A DNA stretch of 64,000 nucleotides, taken from positions 37,369,010-37,433,009 of the forward strand of contig CM060068.1 in the NCBI GenBank assembly GCA_030533445.1, read 5' to 3'. Of this stretch, positions 10,980-22,350 are shown piece after piece (positions within the stretch are counted from its first letter, which is position 1; the number at the start of each line of letters is the position of its first letter). Below the pieces are notes generated by a model that worked only from the letters and a program-made list of their open reading frames with translations, made no database searches and was not told the DNA's origin. Both the position numbers and the translations under genes were made by a program. Source of the DNA: Cyprinodon diabolis. Its lineage: Eukaryota; Chordata; Actinopteri; Cyprinodontiformes; Cyprinodontidae.

Positions 10980-11984
10980 ATGGGGAAGACTGCTGACTTG
11001 ACAGTTGTCCAAAAGACGACCATCGACACCTTGCACAAGGAGGGCAAGACACAAAAGGTCATCGCTAAAGAGGCTGGCTGTTCACAGAGCTCAGTGTCCA
11101 AGCACATTAATAGAGAGGCGAAGGGAAGGAAAAGATGTGGTCGAAAAAAGTGTACAAGCAAGAGAGATAACCGCACCCTGGAGAGGATTGTGAAACAAAA
11201 CCCATTCAAAAATGTGGGGGAGATTCACAAAGAGTGGACTGCAGCTGGAGTGAGTGCTTCAAGAACCACCACACACAGACGTATGAAAGACATGGGTTTC
11301 TGCTGTCGCATTCCTTGTGTCAAGCCACTCTTGAACCACAGACAGCGTCAGAAGCGTCTTGCCTGGGCTAAAGAGAAACAGGACTGGACTGCTGGTGAGT
11401 GGTCCAAAGTCATGTTCTCTGATGAAAGTAAATTTTGCATTTCCTTTGGAAATCAAGGTCCCAGAGTCTGGAGGAAAAGAAGAGAGGCACTTCATCCACG
11501 TTGCTTGAAGTCCAGTGTAAAGTTTCCACAGTCAGTGATGGTTTGGGGTGCCATGTCATCTGCTGGTGTTGGTCCATTGTGTTTTCTGAGGTCCAGGGTC
11601 AACGCAGCCACATACCAGGAAGTTTTAGAGCACTTCATGCTTCCTGCAGCTGACCAACTTTTTGGAGATGCAGATTTCATTTTCCAACAGGACTTGGCAC
11701 CTGCACACAGTGCCAAAGCTACCAGTACCTGGTTGAAGGACCATGGTATCCCTGTTCTTAATTGGCCAGCAAACTCTCCTGACCTTAACCCCATAGAAAA
11801 TCTATGGGGTATTGTGAAGAAGAAGATGCAATACACCAGACCCAACAATTCAGAAGAGCTAAAAGCCACTATTAGAGCAACCTGGGCTATCATAACACCT
11901 GAGCAGTGCCACAGACTGATCGACTCCATGCCACGCCGCATTGCTGCAGTAATACAGGCCAAAGGAGGCCCAACTAAATACTGA
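10980..11984 (+). CDS. Tc1 transposase (DD34E), apparently intact
   Basis: The uninterrupted frame encodes about 334 residues starting MGKTADLTVVQK. An in-frame ATG 12 codons upstream (10944) exists, but MGKT is the usual start in this family. The N-terminal paired-like helix-turn-helix regions (about residues 8-110) include IDTLHKEGKTQKVIAKEAGC and a basic GRKR/GRKK linker. The catalytic triad is visible as D in FSDESKF, D in FQQDLAPAHS, and E in NSPDLNPIENLW. Exactly 34 residues separate the second D from E. The enzyme cuts and pastes the element into TA sites in the nucleus. The frame contains no stops or shifts, and with the identical inverted repeats it could still be functional or very recently so. 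Confidence 0.95.
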   Translation: MGKTADLTVVQKTTIDTLHKEGKTQKVIAKEAGCSQSSVSKHINREAKGRKRCGRKKCTSKRDNRTLERIVKQNPFKNVGEIHKEWTAAGVSASRTTTHRRMKDMGFCCRIPCVKPLLNHRQRQKRLAWAKEKQDWTAGEWSKVMFSDESKFCISFGNQGPRVWRKRREALHPRCLKSSVKFPQSVMVWGAMSSAGVGPLCFLRSRVNAATYQEVLEHFMLPAADQLFGDADFIFQQDLAPAHSAKATSTWLKDHGIPVLNWPANSPDLNPIENLWGIVKKKMQYTRPNNSEELKATIRATWAIITPEQCHRLIDSMPRRIAAVIQAKGGPTKY

Positions 11985-12070
11985 GTGCTGTACATGCTCA
12001 TACTTTTCATGTTCATACTTTTCAGTTGGCCAACATTTCTATAAATCCTTTGTTTTTATTGGTCTTCAGT

Positions 12071-12272
12071 AATATTCTAATTTTCTGATATGATGAATTT
12101 GAGATTTTCATTTGTTGTCATTTGTAATCATCAAAATTAAACAAAATAAACATCTGAAATATATGAGTTTGTATGTAATGTATGAATATAATATACAAGT
12201 TTCACTTTTTAAATGGAATTACTGAAATCAATCTACTTTTTCATGATATTCTAATTTTATGACCAGCACCTG
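12071..12272 (-). repeat. Tc1 right terminal inverted repeat
   Basis: Reverse complement of 10661-10862, ending gaccagcacctg before the TA target site. Confidence 0.93.
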
Positions 12273-12273
12273 T

Positions 12274-12711
12274 ATGCAAAGGTATTGGACTTTTAAACAA
12301 CATAAAAAAAAAATTATACAAATTTTTACCACTCCAGACTTTATTTTATTCATCTGTAGTTCCATATTTGACTTATTGTATGGAGGTTTTGGGGCAACAC
12401 ATGTAAAAGTAACACTAAGTCTTTGTGACAAAAAAGAAATCTGTAGGAATTTTGTACAAAGTCACTACTAGTGAACATACAAATAATTTGTTTATTCAGT
12501 CAAATACTTGATGATGAAGGGATTTATTTAATTTAATTTTTTTATATCAGTTATGTTTAAAGCAAGAGAGAAAAAATTGCAATTTAATTTACAAAATGTT
12601 TTGCCTTAATCTCAAGTCGCAGAAATAACTGAAGGAAGTATGATTTCAAAAGTAAAATTGTGCAAACTTCTTAAAAAAACAAATGTATTTCGGTAGTTAA
12701 TGAGGATAATG
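12274..12711 (+). pseudogene. LINE reverse transcriptase relic, 3' part
   Basis: The broken plus-strand translation reads SLIVPYLTYC, then a G-Q-H tract, QKK-like residues and EHTNNLF. This is the order of the conserved tail of vertebrate LINE reverse transcriptases (LY-SLI-PYLTYC-VWG, QK-A-RII, HT--LF). It continues the relic that ends at 9811, so the original LINE was split by the solo LTR and the Tc1 element. It is degraded by stops. Confidence 0.55.
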
Positions 12712-12713
12712 TA

Positions 12714-13035
12714 CGGAAGAGGATTAGGGCCACTGAAAAAAAATAAAGTTAACTGATTTTTAAATTTTATTTCAATTTAACATGGGAAAAAAGTCAGAAT
12801 TCTGACTCTCAGAATTCTGACTTTTTTCTCAGAATTCTGACTTTAATCTCAGAAGTCTGCCTCTTTCTCAGAATTCTGACTTTAATCTCAGAATTCTGAC
12901 TAGTTCTGACAATAAAAAAAAGTCAGAATTCTGAGATTAAAGTCAGAATTCTGACTTTTTTCCCCATACTATACTGAAATAAAATTAAAAGAAAATCAGT
13001 TAACTTTTTTTTTCAGTGGCCCTAATCCTCTTCCG
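12714..13035. mobile_element. Palindromic MITE, probably mariner-like
   Basis: The terminal inverted repeats begin CGGAAGAGGATTAGGGCCAC and extend imperfectly for about 100 bp per side. TA dinucleotides flank both ends (12712-12713 and 13036-13037). The core is a minisatellite of the self-complementary unit GTCAGAATTCTGAC separated by short T-rich or AATCTC spacers, so the whole element can fold into one long hairpin. There is no coding capacity. Confidence 0.7.
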
Positions 13036-13039
13036 TAAT

Positions 13040-14208
<1,169 letters not shown>

Positions 14209-14527
14209 CTGAACAAGCTTTACCTCAGTGGGGTTAGAGGCATGACATATAACTGGTTTAGAAGTTACATCTTTGGCAGACCTCATCCTATCTCAGAGGG
14301 GACTTGTGTCATTCTGCACCATCCAACAGTGGACCAGTGTCGTTCTATTCAAACCAAGTGGGGAACTTTACTCTGTAAGGCAAATCAAAGTCCCCTCTTT
14401 GTCTGCTAAGAACGACATGGCAGCACAACTTTGAATAGTTAAAATCAGAGGAGCAACTTACCACATTAAGAGACAAAAATTTATATGAAAAATATATATT
14501 TGTTGTTAATACTGCAGATCCTGTTAT

Positions 14528-14933
14528 TGTCATGATTTTATTCAAAGATCTGACCCACATGCAGAAAAGCAAACAGAGAGACCAGGGGAAGGTTTAACCT
14601 CCTGTTTGAATCCCCAGCTCAGTTTGAAGCTCAGACGATTCTTCCAGGGGGAGAAGGTCCAAAACATCCAGTTTGCAGGATGAAATAAAACAACAAGGTT
14701 AAGACTCAGGTTGACAAAAACTCAGTTTGACTCAGCAAATCTCAGCTTGGCTAGAGTAGCCAAAACTGGCAAACACTCTGGCGTTGAGGTAGTGGCAGTC
14801 AGCAGCTTAAGAGTCCTCAGGTAATCAGGCAACCATCCGCAGGTGTGTGAGAGGGTCAACGAGAACCAGGCGCCACCTGGTGGTGGAGGGAGAACACACG
14901 AAAACACAGCCCACACAAACTGGATTCCTAACA
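14528..14933 (-). repeat. Solo LTR, second family, with target duplication
   Basis: This 406-bp copy starts tgtcatgatttt and ends ttcctaaca. GTTAT occurs directly before (14523-14527) and directly after (14934-14938). It shares internal blocks with 5562-6283 but is shorter, with the central portion missing. Confidence 0.8.
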
Positions 14934-14938
14934 GTTAT

Positions 14939-15716
14939 TAGTTTATTACCACATTAAATGGCATTCAAAATATTATTCACTGTCCAATGTGGCCATATTT
15001 TCACTTTTTCGGCAATATTTATATTGAAAAGAATGTGATGGAGTTCATGCAAAACAAAAAGGAAAAAACAGATAATGAGCCATTTTCCATTATCAGATTC
15101 TGTGCACATATTGGAAAATGGAAGAATTGAATAAAGCTGATTACGGATTGCTCATTATCTTTTCTTTTTTATTTTTTGATCTCAGTCAAGTTGAAAGTTG
15201 ATCTGGCTTGATGTAAAGTCTGAGTTGAGACACTGTAGTTAGTTTGGTAAAACAACAGACCACTACAATTTAATATCTCTGATCACTTATATGACTGAAG
15301 CGCTGTTAAAGGAAGGTAAAAGGGCTGCAGCTGTTAGGTGCTCAGAAATGCTCGGAGATGTCAGTGAGAAGATTCTGCGCCAACTCAGGAGAAAAAGACT
15401 TGTGTTAGAAACCAACCTGGAAACGGCAATCCTATCATCAATAGACAAGGTACCTTTAAGGGTTTATATTTTTAAAACCTTTAACTATTGAATAACAATC
15501 ACAAAAAATCTTAGACAAGAACAGTGGAAGTTTGTTTACTTTCAAAAGTCAAAAAACACACTAACCCTACCATAGTGTTGTATGCACTCACAATCTTGCT
15601 CAAAGCTGGCAAATATTAATCATTTGTACTTGGGTCACCAAACACCCACTTTTGCCCATGTTCCACTTTAAATGGTGAACATCTTAACTGGTGACTGTCA
15701 TGTAAATGCTCCATGA
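14939..15716. other. Stretch with one possible short coding block
   Basis: A 66-codon plus-strand frame at 15291-15491 (with QLRRKRLVLETNLETA) is followed by a GT at a plausible splice position, but no partner exon or family was recognised. The remainder appears non-coding. Confidence 0.25.
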
Positions 15717-16262
15717 TGATGATGCATATGCAGGGGATTACCATCTAGCAGAATACTTCTGCAGATAATGTACCACAAAGGTCATAACAGAAAGGACAAC
15801 GTAAGTTTTTGTCGTGGTGCTACATGAACTTTTGGCTGTGCTGGTAAGGCATCTTATCACCGTCCAAACAGAAAGATATGGCCACGTTGTTGTCATTTGT
15901 CAAATACGCAGTTTCTTCAGATTACAGGAGGGGGGCACAGAAATGTGTGTGTGTTTGTTGCTCCCCCAAGGCTCAGCTCAGAGGGCATAAGTGAATAAAA
16001 AATAAAGACAACACACGTATTGAGCTCATCATAGCTTTCCAACAAGAGGATTTATTCTTCTCCCGATATCAACCTATCAAAATTTTAGACACTTAATAAT
16101 CTTCTAAATGTCCATATTGACTAGTTATGTGACCTTGGAATCAAAACATCATGGCAATGACCTCTAAAAGCTATTCTAGTCAGTACATCCACAAATAAAC
16201 CAAAACAATATACACATTGTCAATCATGCATCATATTTCCCATGCATCACATTGTTTCCACT
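15717..16262 (+). repeat. Dispersed repeat, copy 1 of 2
   Basis: This is closely similar to 24815-25383 in the same orientation, sharing gatgatgcatatgcagggg at the start and gcatcacattgttt at the end. This copy lacks a block of about 40 bp present in copy 2. It contains an AATAAA-type signal near 15996. The family was not recognised, and LTR-like organisation is possible. Confidence 0.65.
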
Positions 16263-16582
16263 ATATTTTCCCTTTTTCTTAAACACATTTTTAGCAACAA
16301 ATGAAATACAGTATCTATGATCTAACATACATTCCAGTTTTTACATCAAAACACATTTACATTTTTAATATCATGGACTTGTTTAAATCACTTTATTAAT
16401 TACTACAACGTTTTAATTGTTTGAATGGCACCTAAATTACCTGTACTTAGCTTCCATTCACTGCATCACTATACAGGTTTGTAAATGCTCCACCTGATTT
16501 AGTCTCTGAAGAAATATAACTTTTTATCTGCAGGAAAAAACTTCTCTACGTCCTGCCTCATTTGGGGAAAAACAATGTAGAT

Positions 16583-17320
16583 CAGGGGGGCCCAACCAGT
16601 CGATTGCAGTCTACCAGTCGATCGTTGTCGGAGTTTCAGTCGATCGCAAGAAATTTTACAATGAAGACCTATTTATGGCTATGACAAAAAAAAAGTTTAA
16701 TAAAACACTAATCAAATAATTGATCACGAGAGGCCAATCTGTATTTTCATAATGATAAAATGAAAAATAAAAATAAGTATGCAGGGAACCTTTTTTATGC
16801 ATGCTGCTGGGCATGGTTTTCCATGGTTTCTAGGTTGTAACCAGGGACTCTAAAGTGCGAAGACAAATCTGAAGAGATAATGATATCTATCACAACTGAT
16901 GGGGCTCCATTTATGGTTGGGCGCACTGCTGGATTTTTTGCTTTTTTCAAGCTGTCGGAACTTTCCAGGATTTTTTGAGCTACCGCTGCATCATTCAACA
17001 ACAGCTGTGCGGCAATATTTTAAATATTAAGCATGTCATGGACGTTGCGATGAAGATCGCTTGCTCTGTTCGGGCCAGGAGTTTACAGAGGCATTTATTC
17101 TGTGCCCAGCTCGAGGAGGCAGGTGTAGACCACACTGATCTGCTGCTGCACACCGATGTCAGGGGGCTGAGCCGTAGCAGATTCTTCCACAGATTTTTGG
17201 AACTTTTCCCCGAACTTAAAGAGTTCCTGAAACAGTCAACAACCCATTCTGATGTATGCTACATCTTCACATATACAGAGTTTGTACTTAGTATTTTCCT
17301 ATTTTTATCTGTTTCCTGTT
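16583..17320 (+). pseudogene. hAT transposase relic (GTF2IRD2/ZBED5-like)
   Basis: The segment opens with cagggggg cccaacc followed by gtcgatcg repeats, which resembles a hAT terminal region. From about 16890 the translation contains ITTDGAP, then after a frame change SYRCIIQQQLCG, KHVMDVAMKIACSVRARSLQ, HTDLLLHTDVRGLSR and LFPELKEFL. These are the conserved block order in the domesticated hAT-derived GTF2IRD2, FAM200 and ZBED5 proteins (TTDGAPAM, HCIIHQQ, KHVM-V, HTDLLLHT-VRWLSRG). Frameshifts, a stop after LKQSTTHSD-like sequence and missing N- and C-terminal parts show it is non-functional. The W of VRWLS is G here. Confidence 0.65.
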
Positions 17321-18334
17321 GAATTTTAATCCACTTGCCAGTTTCTCCGCCAATGCCCAGTGAAGTTTATCATTCTGAAATAGTGGACTTCCCTTCCTGC
17401 TTTGAAGTGATCTCTACAGGACTGTGTGTGTGTATCAATTGGTGTTTTATTTATATTTTTTGACTGCACAGCCTTTGTCTGGAGATCTTGGCCGCATCTC
17501 AATTCGCAGGCTGCGTACTTGGGAGGACGCAATTTTGAGGCCGGTGACGTCACAACACTGCGCAGAGGTCGTCCCATTTGGCAAAAATTCTGAGGACGCT
17601 TAAAATGCAGCCTTAAAATGCGTCCTCCTTTTCCCCGAATTCTGAGGATACATCGCTACCGTCCTTAGTGGCCTCGCCTCCCACTAGATTTCCCGAGGTG
17701 CTTTGCGCGCTTCTTTTTTTTTTTTTTTTTTTTTAGTAGTTGAAGAAGAAGAAGAAAGTCGGATTTTCTTCAAGTTACGGACAACCGAAAGCAGCAGCAG
17801 CGCCGGCAGTAGTGCAGAGAACACCTTTAAATGTAAGTAGTTTGTTTTTGTTTTTTTTAAATGAACATCTATCAAAATACATGACGGTAACAGAGCCACC
17901 GGAATGTGTAGGAGCAGCTAAAGCTAAAGCTTAGAGCTAACCTGTTGATACGTGATGTTCATCAATTAAAAGCCTTCATACAAATGTCAATATTTTTTTT
18001 ATTTTAACCTACATCTTACTGTAGTGATAGCCATATCCCTCACTAATCAGATGTATTTATTCTCATACAGTTTATTACAAAGTATTAGAGCTGTTAAAGC
18101 TTAATGCAGCTGAAGAGATAACATTAGTCCAGCTGTACTGGGCTGTCAATACTGCAAACATTTAGTTTTAATACTCAATAATGTATAGTTAATTTACAGT
18201 ACAGTAAAATAAGGTTTAAATTATAATTCACTTGAAGAACAATACGGGCGTAATTATACAGAACAGTCATTTTGCCTGTTGACATAACAGAAATATGTTT
18301 TACATGTCATTTTGTTCCAGGGAGCAGACAGAGG

Positions 18335-19420
18335 TAGGGCTGGGTATTGTTCAAAAATTTTCGGTGCCGGTACCAATACCGATACCTTCACTTCGATACC
18401 GGTTCCTGAACGATACTTTTTTGGATACCAGTTTTGTTTTATAATATCAATTCGAAGAAAAAGAAAATTACGCAACATAAAAAAGTACAAATCTTGAGTT
18501 TTATTTCAAGCTCTGATTTTTCCATTTACATTTTTCCTCTTACATAAAAAAAAAATTCAGTGTCTAATATTCACTGTTACATTGTGAGGACCTTTTTACT
18601 TAGCAGTTTTTCCTTAGAAAAATTACCATGTCTGACAAACGAGCCCGTTGAATGGGATCCTATTGACAGCGCACCGCTGGTATGTGGGGGTCTGAGCGGC
18701 TCCGACAGAAATATTGGAAGGCAGGATGAACTGACTGCACTGATTAAGTTTTCAGGTGGATTTTCTCACTTAAAAACATAATAAAACTACTTTATTCCCA
18801 CTGATCACAGCAAATATAGCTGCAAGGCAGAGAAAGGATAGAGTAGCTCCGCCCAACGCACGTCAGAGCCACTTTTCGACCGCGCAGCTAGAGCAGCAAA
18901 GCTTCTTCAGCCGCGCGTCAAAAGCTGGTACAAGCAGCAAAAATGAGGCAGCAGACGCGATTTTGCTGCTCCTGCTGCGTCCAGTTTAAAAGCAGCATGA
19001 TTCACTCCGCTCTGGCTTTGCTCTGCCCACGGGCTGCTGAGAAGATGGTTGCGCTGGCTGCGGTCCGTTCTTCTTGCAGTCAAACACCAAGCAACTTTCT
19101 GCTCTTAAATTGTTTCCGTGCACGATGTATTGCACTGCACACTATTAGCATCAGTCTTAATAAAGTGAAGCCGCACTTTTGACCTGGGGGCATTTTAAAG
19201 GGGTTCCATGATGCTCGCAACCAGTTCACAACAGATACACATGAACCCTGGCTGTAGGCGTGACTACCTGTGTATTTTTCCTGGATGACGCAATCACGTT
19301 AAGTGTTACAGCCAATCACCGAAACTTGGTACCGAAAGACGAGGCATGTTTCGATACTCTGTAGAACCGAAGCATTTCGGTCGGTACCATAAAAGAACCG
19401 AAGTTCGGTACCCAGCCCTA
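18335..19420. mobile_element. hAT-like non-autonomous element, copy 1
   Basis: The 1086-bp element has TAGGGCTGGGTA...TACCCAGCCCTA inverted ends. GACAGAGG occurs immediately before (18327-18334) and after (19421-19428), an exact 8-bp target duplication diagnostic of hAT-type insertion. The ends also contain nested ggtacc / cggtac palindromes. No transposase was recognised. It is highly similar to copy 2 at 42482-43557 throughout. Confidence 0.85.
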
Positions 19421-19718
19421 GACAGAGGAGATGATAAAATGACCACTTCATCATCGGGGCCAAAAATACTGCTGCAGGCGGATGGAGGGAAGAGTTGAGG
19501 CAGAATTCCATCTACATGTTGCATTTCTATGTAAAAGTCACACAGGTTAAAAGAAGTCCTGTTCAAACACCAACGTACAAATATAATAATTTGATCACAT
19601 CAAATGATGCCCAGATGCCACTTTTTGTAAATCTCATATTTGTGATAGAAGTGATCCTTGTGTGGGACAACTTAAAAAAAAAATAGAAAGTATGTTCAGG
19701 TTTGGATAATGCAATGAA

Positions 19719-19778
<60 letters not shown>
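19719..19778. repeat. (CA)n(TA)n(TG)n palindromic microsatellite
   Basis: About 20 bp of CA, then AT, then GT repeats. Because CA and TG arms are complementary, the tract is a perfect long inverted repeat. Confidence 0.9.
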
Positions 19779-19989
19779 AGGGAAATTACATCTTACATTT
19801 ATTATATTTATGTTAATTTCCACTTTGAGTAAGCCTAAAAAAGTAATCTCCTTGTTACCATTCCAAAGTCTTTTTCTGTAGAATTTAATCAATCCATCCA
19901 AATCATGAAACCTTCCTTCTTTCTAGCTTTACAGAAACACTACAGAAAATAGCATCTGTTGACACAAATAGTTTTCCTCTACTTTAGGA

Positions 19990-20373
19990 ATGCAAAGGGG
20001 GAAGCCTACTGCTGCCACCTGGCCCTGGTTTGTCCTCATGGATGAAGTATTACGACAGAGGCCATCTGTTGCCCCACCTGTCCTAATTGCCTCCATCCCT
20101 GAAGACACACCAGTGCCAGGTGCTGCAGAGGCTGGGCAGCATCAGGTTGACGATGAGGAAGAGAATGAGAGGCCAGGAGAGAGGAGGGAAAGGAGGAAGA
20201 GAAGAAGGAGAGACGAGTTGGTGGATTTAATCAGGGAGGATATCAGATGGCAGAGGGAGGCGGGAAAGGATGGACAGATTATTCAATTTATTGGAGAGGA
20301 TGGTGGACAGACATTATTATTTTTGGTGTTTTTTTTAACAAGTTCAGGTTATGTGTTGCTGTTATTAAATTAA
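19990..20373 (+). pseudogene. C-terminal part of a Myb/SANT-like transposon protein
   Basis: The sequence begins just after a tttctactttag acceptor. It contains GKPTAATWPWFVLMDEVL, RPSV-PPVLIASIPEDTP, an acidic stretch, a basic RRERRKRRRRDELVDLI block and a further helix. This is the arrangement of the C-terminal half of Myb/SANT-like DNA-binding proteins encoded by many fish DNA transposons. I infer that these guide the transposase to element ends or the nucleus. The SANT exon was not found upstream, and the last 35 residues drift into a hydrophobic tail unlike the family's coiled end. It is therefore most likely a relic. Confidence 0.5.
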
Positions 20374-20843
20374 ATTATTAAATTGTTTATAAAAGTTATT
20401 GTTGTCGGTGTGTTCCACTGCATGAAAAGTGAGATTTTCGTCCCCGTAAACTCCCGTAGATCTCCCTGATTTTCGTCAGTTTCCGACAATTTGCAACCCG
20501 CGCTTGTCCGTGTTTGTCGTGCCACAAATTGTCGGAAACGGACTCTGACGTATGTGGAGAGCGATCGGCTGTACTAATGGCCCTGATTAGCATATGAATG
20601 CAGCAAACCTGCGCGGCTGGCCAGGTCTGGCTTGAATAACCTACTCAGTATTGGCTGAAACCACTATTCTCAAACAAGTGAAATCGCTCGTGATTGGCAG
20701 CAAAACCACATGTGGCCACGCCAGGCTTTAATTTTCTTACTGAGTATTGGATGGAACCACTTCTTTTTAAACAAGTAAAGTCGCTCGTGATTGGTTGGCA
20801 TATATATATATTTACATATATATATATATACATATATATATAC

Positions 20844-20875
<32 letters not shown>

Positions 20876-21076
20876 TCATTCATATATTTATTCATTCATA
20901 TGCTGTATATTCATGTTATCCTACACTACTACAAAATTATTAGGCTACCATCAAGGACATGAATGAATTTATACAGGAAATGAACATTTGCCAGGAAGCT
21001 GTTTATGCAAAGAAAAAGCTTTATTAACACACACACAACTATATATAACGCGTATACAAACACATGCGTGTTAAAA

Positions 21077-22322
21077 TTACATGTCCGTGAACGGTCCGTT
21101 TGCTTCCTCGGGGTTGGAGGTAACTGGCAGCATTCCCTCCGAGGCAGGTCCGATGTGCAGACGCCTACTGTGCGTGGCCCTGTACTTCGGCATCGCTTCT
21201 AACCGGGACTGCAGCTTAACACAGAGTTCAGTGAGATCCGGCCTACGAAATGGCGGCGACCGTACAATCCATCCAGAGACCCCGCCAACGACGCCATCTT
21301 CTTCGTCAGACATGAGGTCGACGGTGGCGGTCTTCCAGAGTTCCACTTCCTCATCTGCTAGCACACTCTGCCTCGTTTTCAGCAGCTGAAAAAAAAACAA
21401 TGAATCAGCACACTGCGTATGGACACAACACATCTATCAATGCACCTGAAAAATAGTCACCAAATAAAGTCTTACCCTCTTTCTTTTAGCCCGACTCCGA
21501 GCAGATTGCTTGGCAGCCTCCGCACGCAACGTGTTTGCTGGCTGCGTATATCTGAAGCTCCTGCGTACCGTCTCAAAATACGTCTTACAGGCAGCTGGAA
21601 AACAATTAAATGAGAGTGTTATGAATAAAAAAAAATCAAACGCAAGTCACAGTAACAAGGAAGGAGAAAACATTAAAACAAGTCACTTACACACAATGTC
21701 GTCTTTATCAACATCGTGCAAATCTGGACTTGCTGATATGGCTCCGAGCAAATAGGAGGTCACCGCCTCATTGTGAGGCGACAGTTGTCTGTGAAAACAA
21801 AATGTACAGCTATGATCGGTATCTATCCGTATCCATTTCCTTTTACCGCAGAATGAAAGCATATTCTTTAAATCTTACCCTTGCTCCGGTTCATAGCGCC
21901 TGCAATTAATCTCCGAGTTGTGAAGACGGCGTACTGCTTCCTGTGAATCACAAAAAATACACTTTAATAAAGCTTGTTCTTGCAAGGCTACTATTAGCCG
22001 TAGCTTTAGGCTAGGCTGTTATTAGCCGTAGCTTTAGGCCAGGCTGCTATTAGCCGTAGCTTTAGGCTAGGCTGCTATTAGCCGTAGCTTAGGCTAGGCT
22101 GCTTTTAGCTTAGCAGGCAGTAATCGAACATATATTTACCGCTAGCATCTCTTCTTTGAGTTCGTCTTGTTCGACTGCAGCGTTGCCATCGCGTCCAAGA
22201 GGAGTTTTACCCCGAAATCCCACATACTCCGCTCCAGACCGCCTGCACAAAGCAAAGCATACATCCTCCACTGTGGCTCCAGACCGCTCCGCTCTGAGTT
22301 TCTTGGAGATCGTAGAGAGCAT
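21077..22322 (-). CDS. Five-exon gene of unknown function, copy A
   Basis: Exons are 22140-22322, 21879-21940, 21691-21788, 21476-21594 and 21077-21385, all bounded by AG/GT. They join in phase throughout to give 771 nt, that is 256 residues and a TAA. Such phase agreement in five exons is strong evidence for a real spliced gene. Exon 1 is charged and contains AEYVGFRGKTPLG and EQDELKEEMLA. Exon 4 has a basic RSRAKRKR patch suggesting nuclear location. Exon 5 has ADEEVELWKTA, DLMSDEEDG and GWIVRSPPFRRPDLTELC motifs and ends GPFTDM. Exon 5 resembles short MSDEED-type proteins seen in many copies in fish and marine invertebrate genomes, but I cannot name the family. C14orf93-like is a weak guess. 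An AATAAA lies downstream near 21025. Confidence 0.6.
21985..22112 (-). repeat. 28-bp minisatellite in intron 1 of copy A
   Basis: Four units of about 28 bp with core ctattagccgtagctttagg. The opposite copy has a different, shorter arrangement of the same ctaagct / agcagcctagct words at 28453-28525. Confidence 0.8.
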
Positions 22323-22350
22323 GCGCGAGATGAACCAGGGTTTCCGCGGA

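Larger units (their letters stand above)
10661..12272 (+). mobile_element. Complete Tc1-family transposon
   Basis: The element is 1612 bp with 202-bp terminal inverted repeats (10661-10862 and 12071-12272) that I read as identical, flanked by TA at 10659-10660 and 12273-12274. Each arm holds an outer motif (cataaaattagaatatc) and an inner related motif (cagaaaattagaatatt), the IR/DR layout known from Sleeping Beauty-type elements. The transposase frame is open. The left TA overlaps the last base of the neighbouring LTR's target duplication, so it inserted at the LTR edge. Confidence 0.95.
17487..20395 (+). mobile_element. DNA transposon relic carrying a Myb/SANT-like frame
   Basis: The left end (ggccgcatctcaattcgcag...) has the G+C-rich, gaggacgc-repeated appearance of a transposon terminus. 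A frame resembling the accessory Myb/SANT-like protein of fish Harbinger-type elements lies at 19990-20373. A 1086-bp hAT-like element has inserted within it at 18335-19420. I found no inverted copy of the left terminus on the right side, so the boundary at 20395 is inferred from the change to the next repeat. Confidence 0.4.
20400..22350 (-). mobile_element. Gene-bearing dispersed element, copy A (intact gene)
   Basis: The same sequence occurs in reverse orientation at about 28.0-31.17 kb: the five-exon gene, the AATAAA-containing 3' flank, and a shared outer block (20400-20800 versus 30770-31170) with paired caatcacgagcga motifs and cgtttccgacaatttg. The copies are about 6 kb apart and point in opposite directions. 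Terminal repeats and target duplications could not be defined, so whether this is a DNA transposon or an inverted segmental duplication is open. Confidence 0.6.

Noticed and set aside
11492..12016. 174-codon minus-strand frame inside Tc1
   Set aside because: Antisense shadow of the transposase gene, with no recognised domain.
15070..15170. Possible small inverted-repeat element (agataatgagc ... gctcattatct)
   Set aside because: Arms match over only about 11-14 bp and no target duplication is evident.
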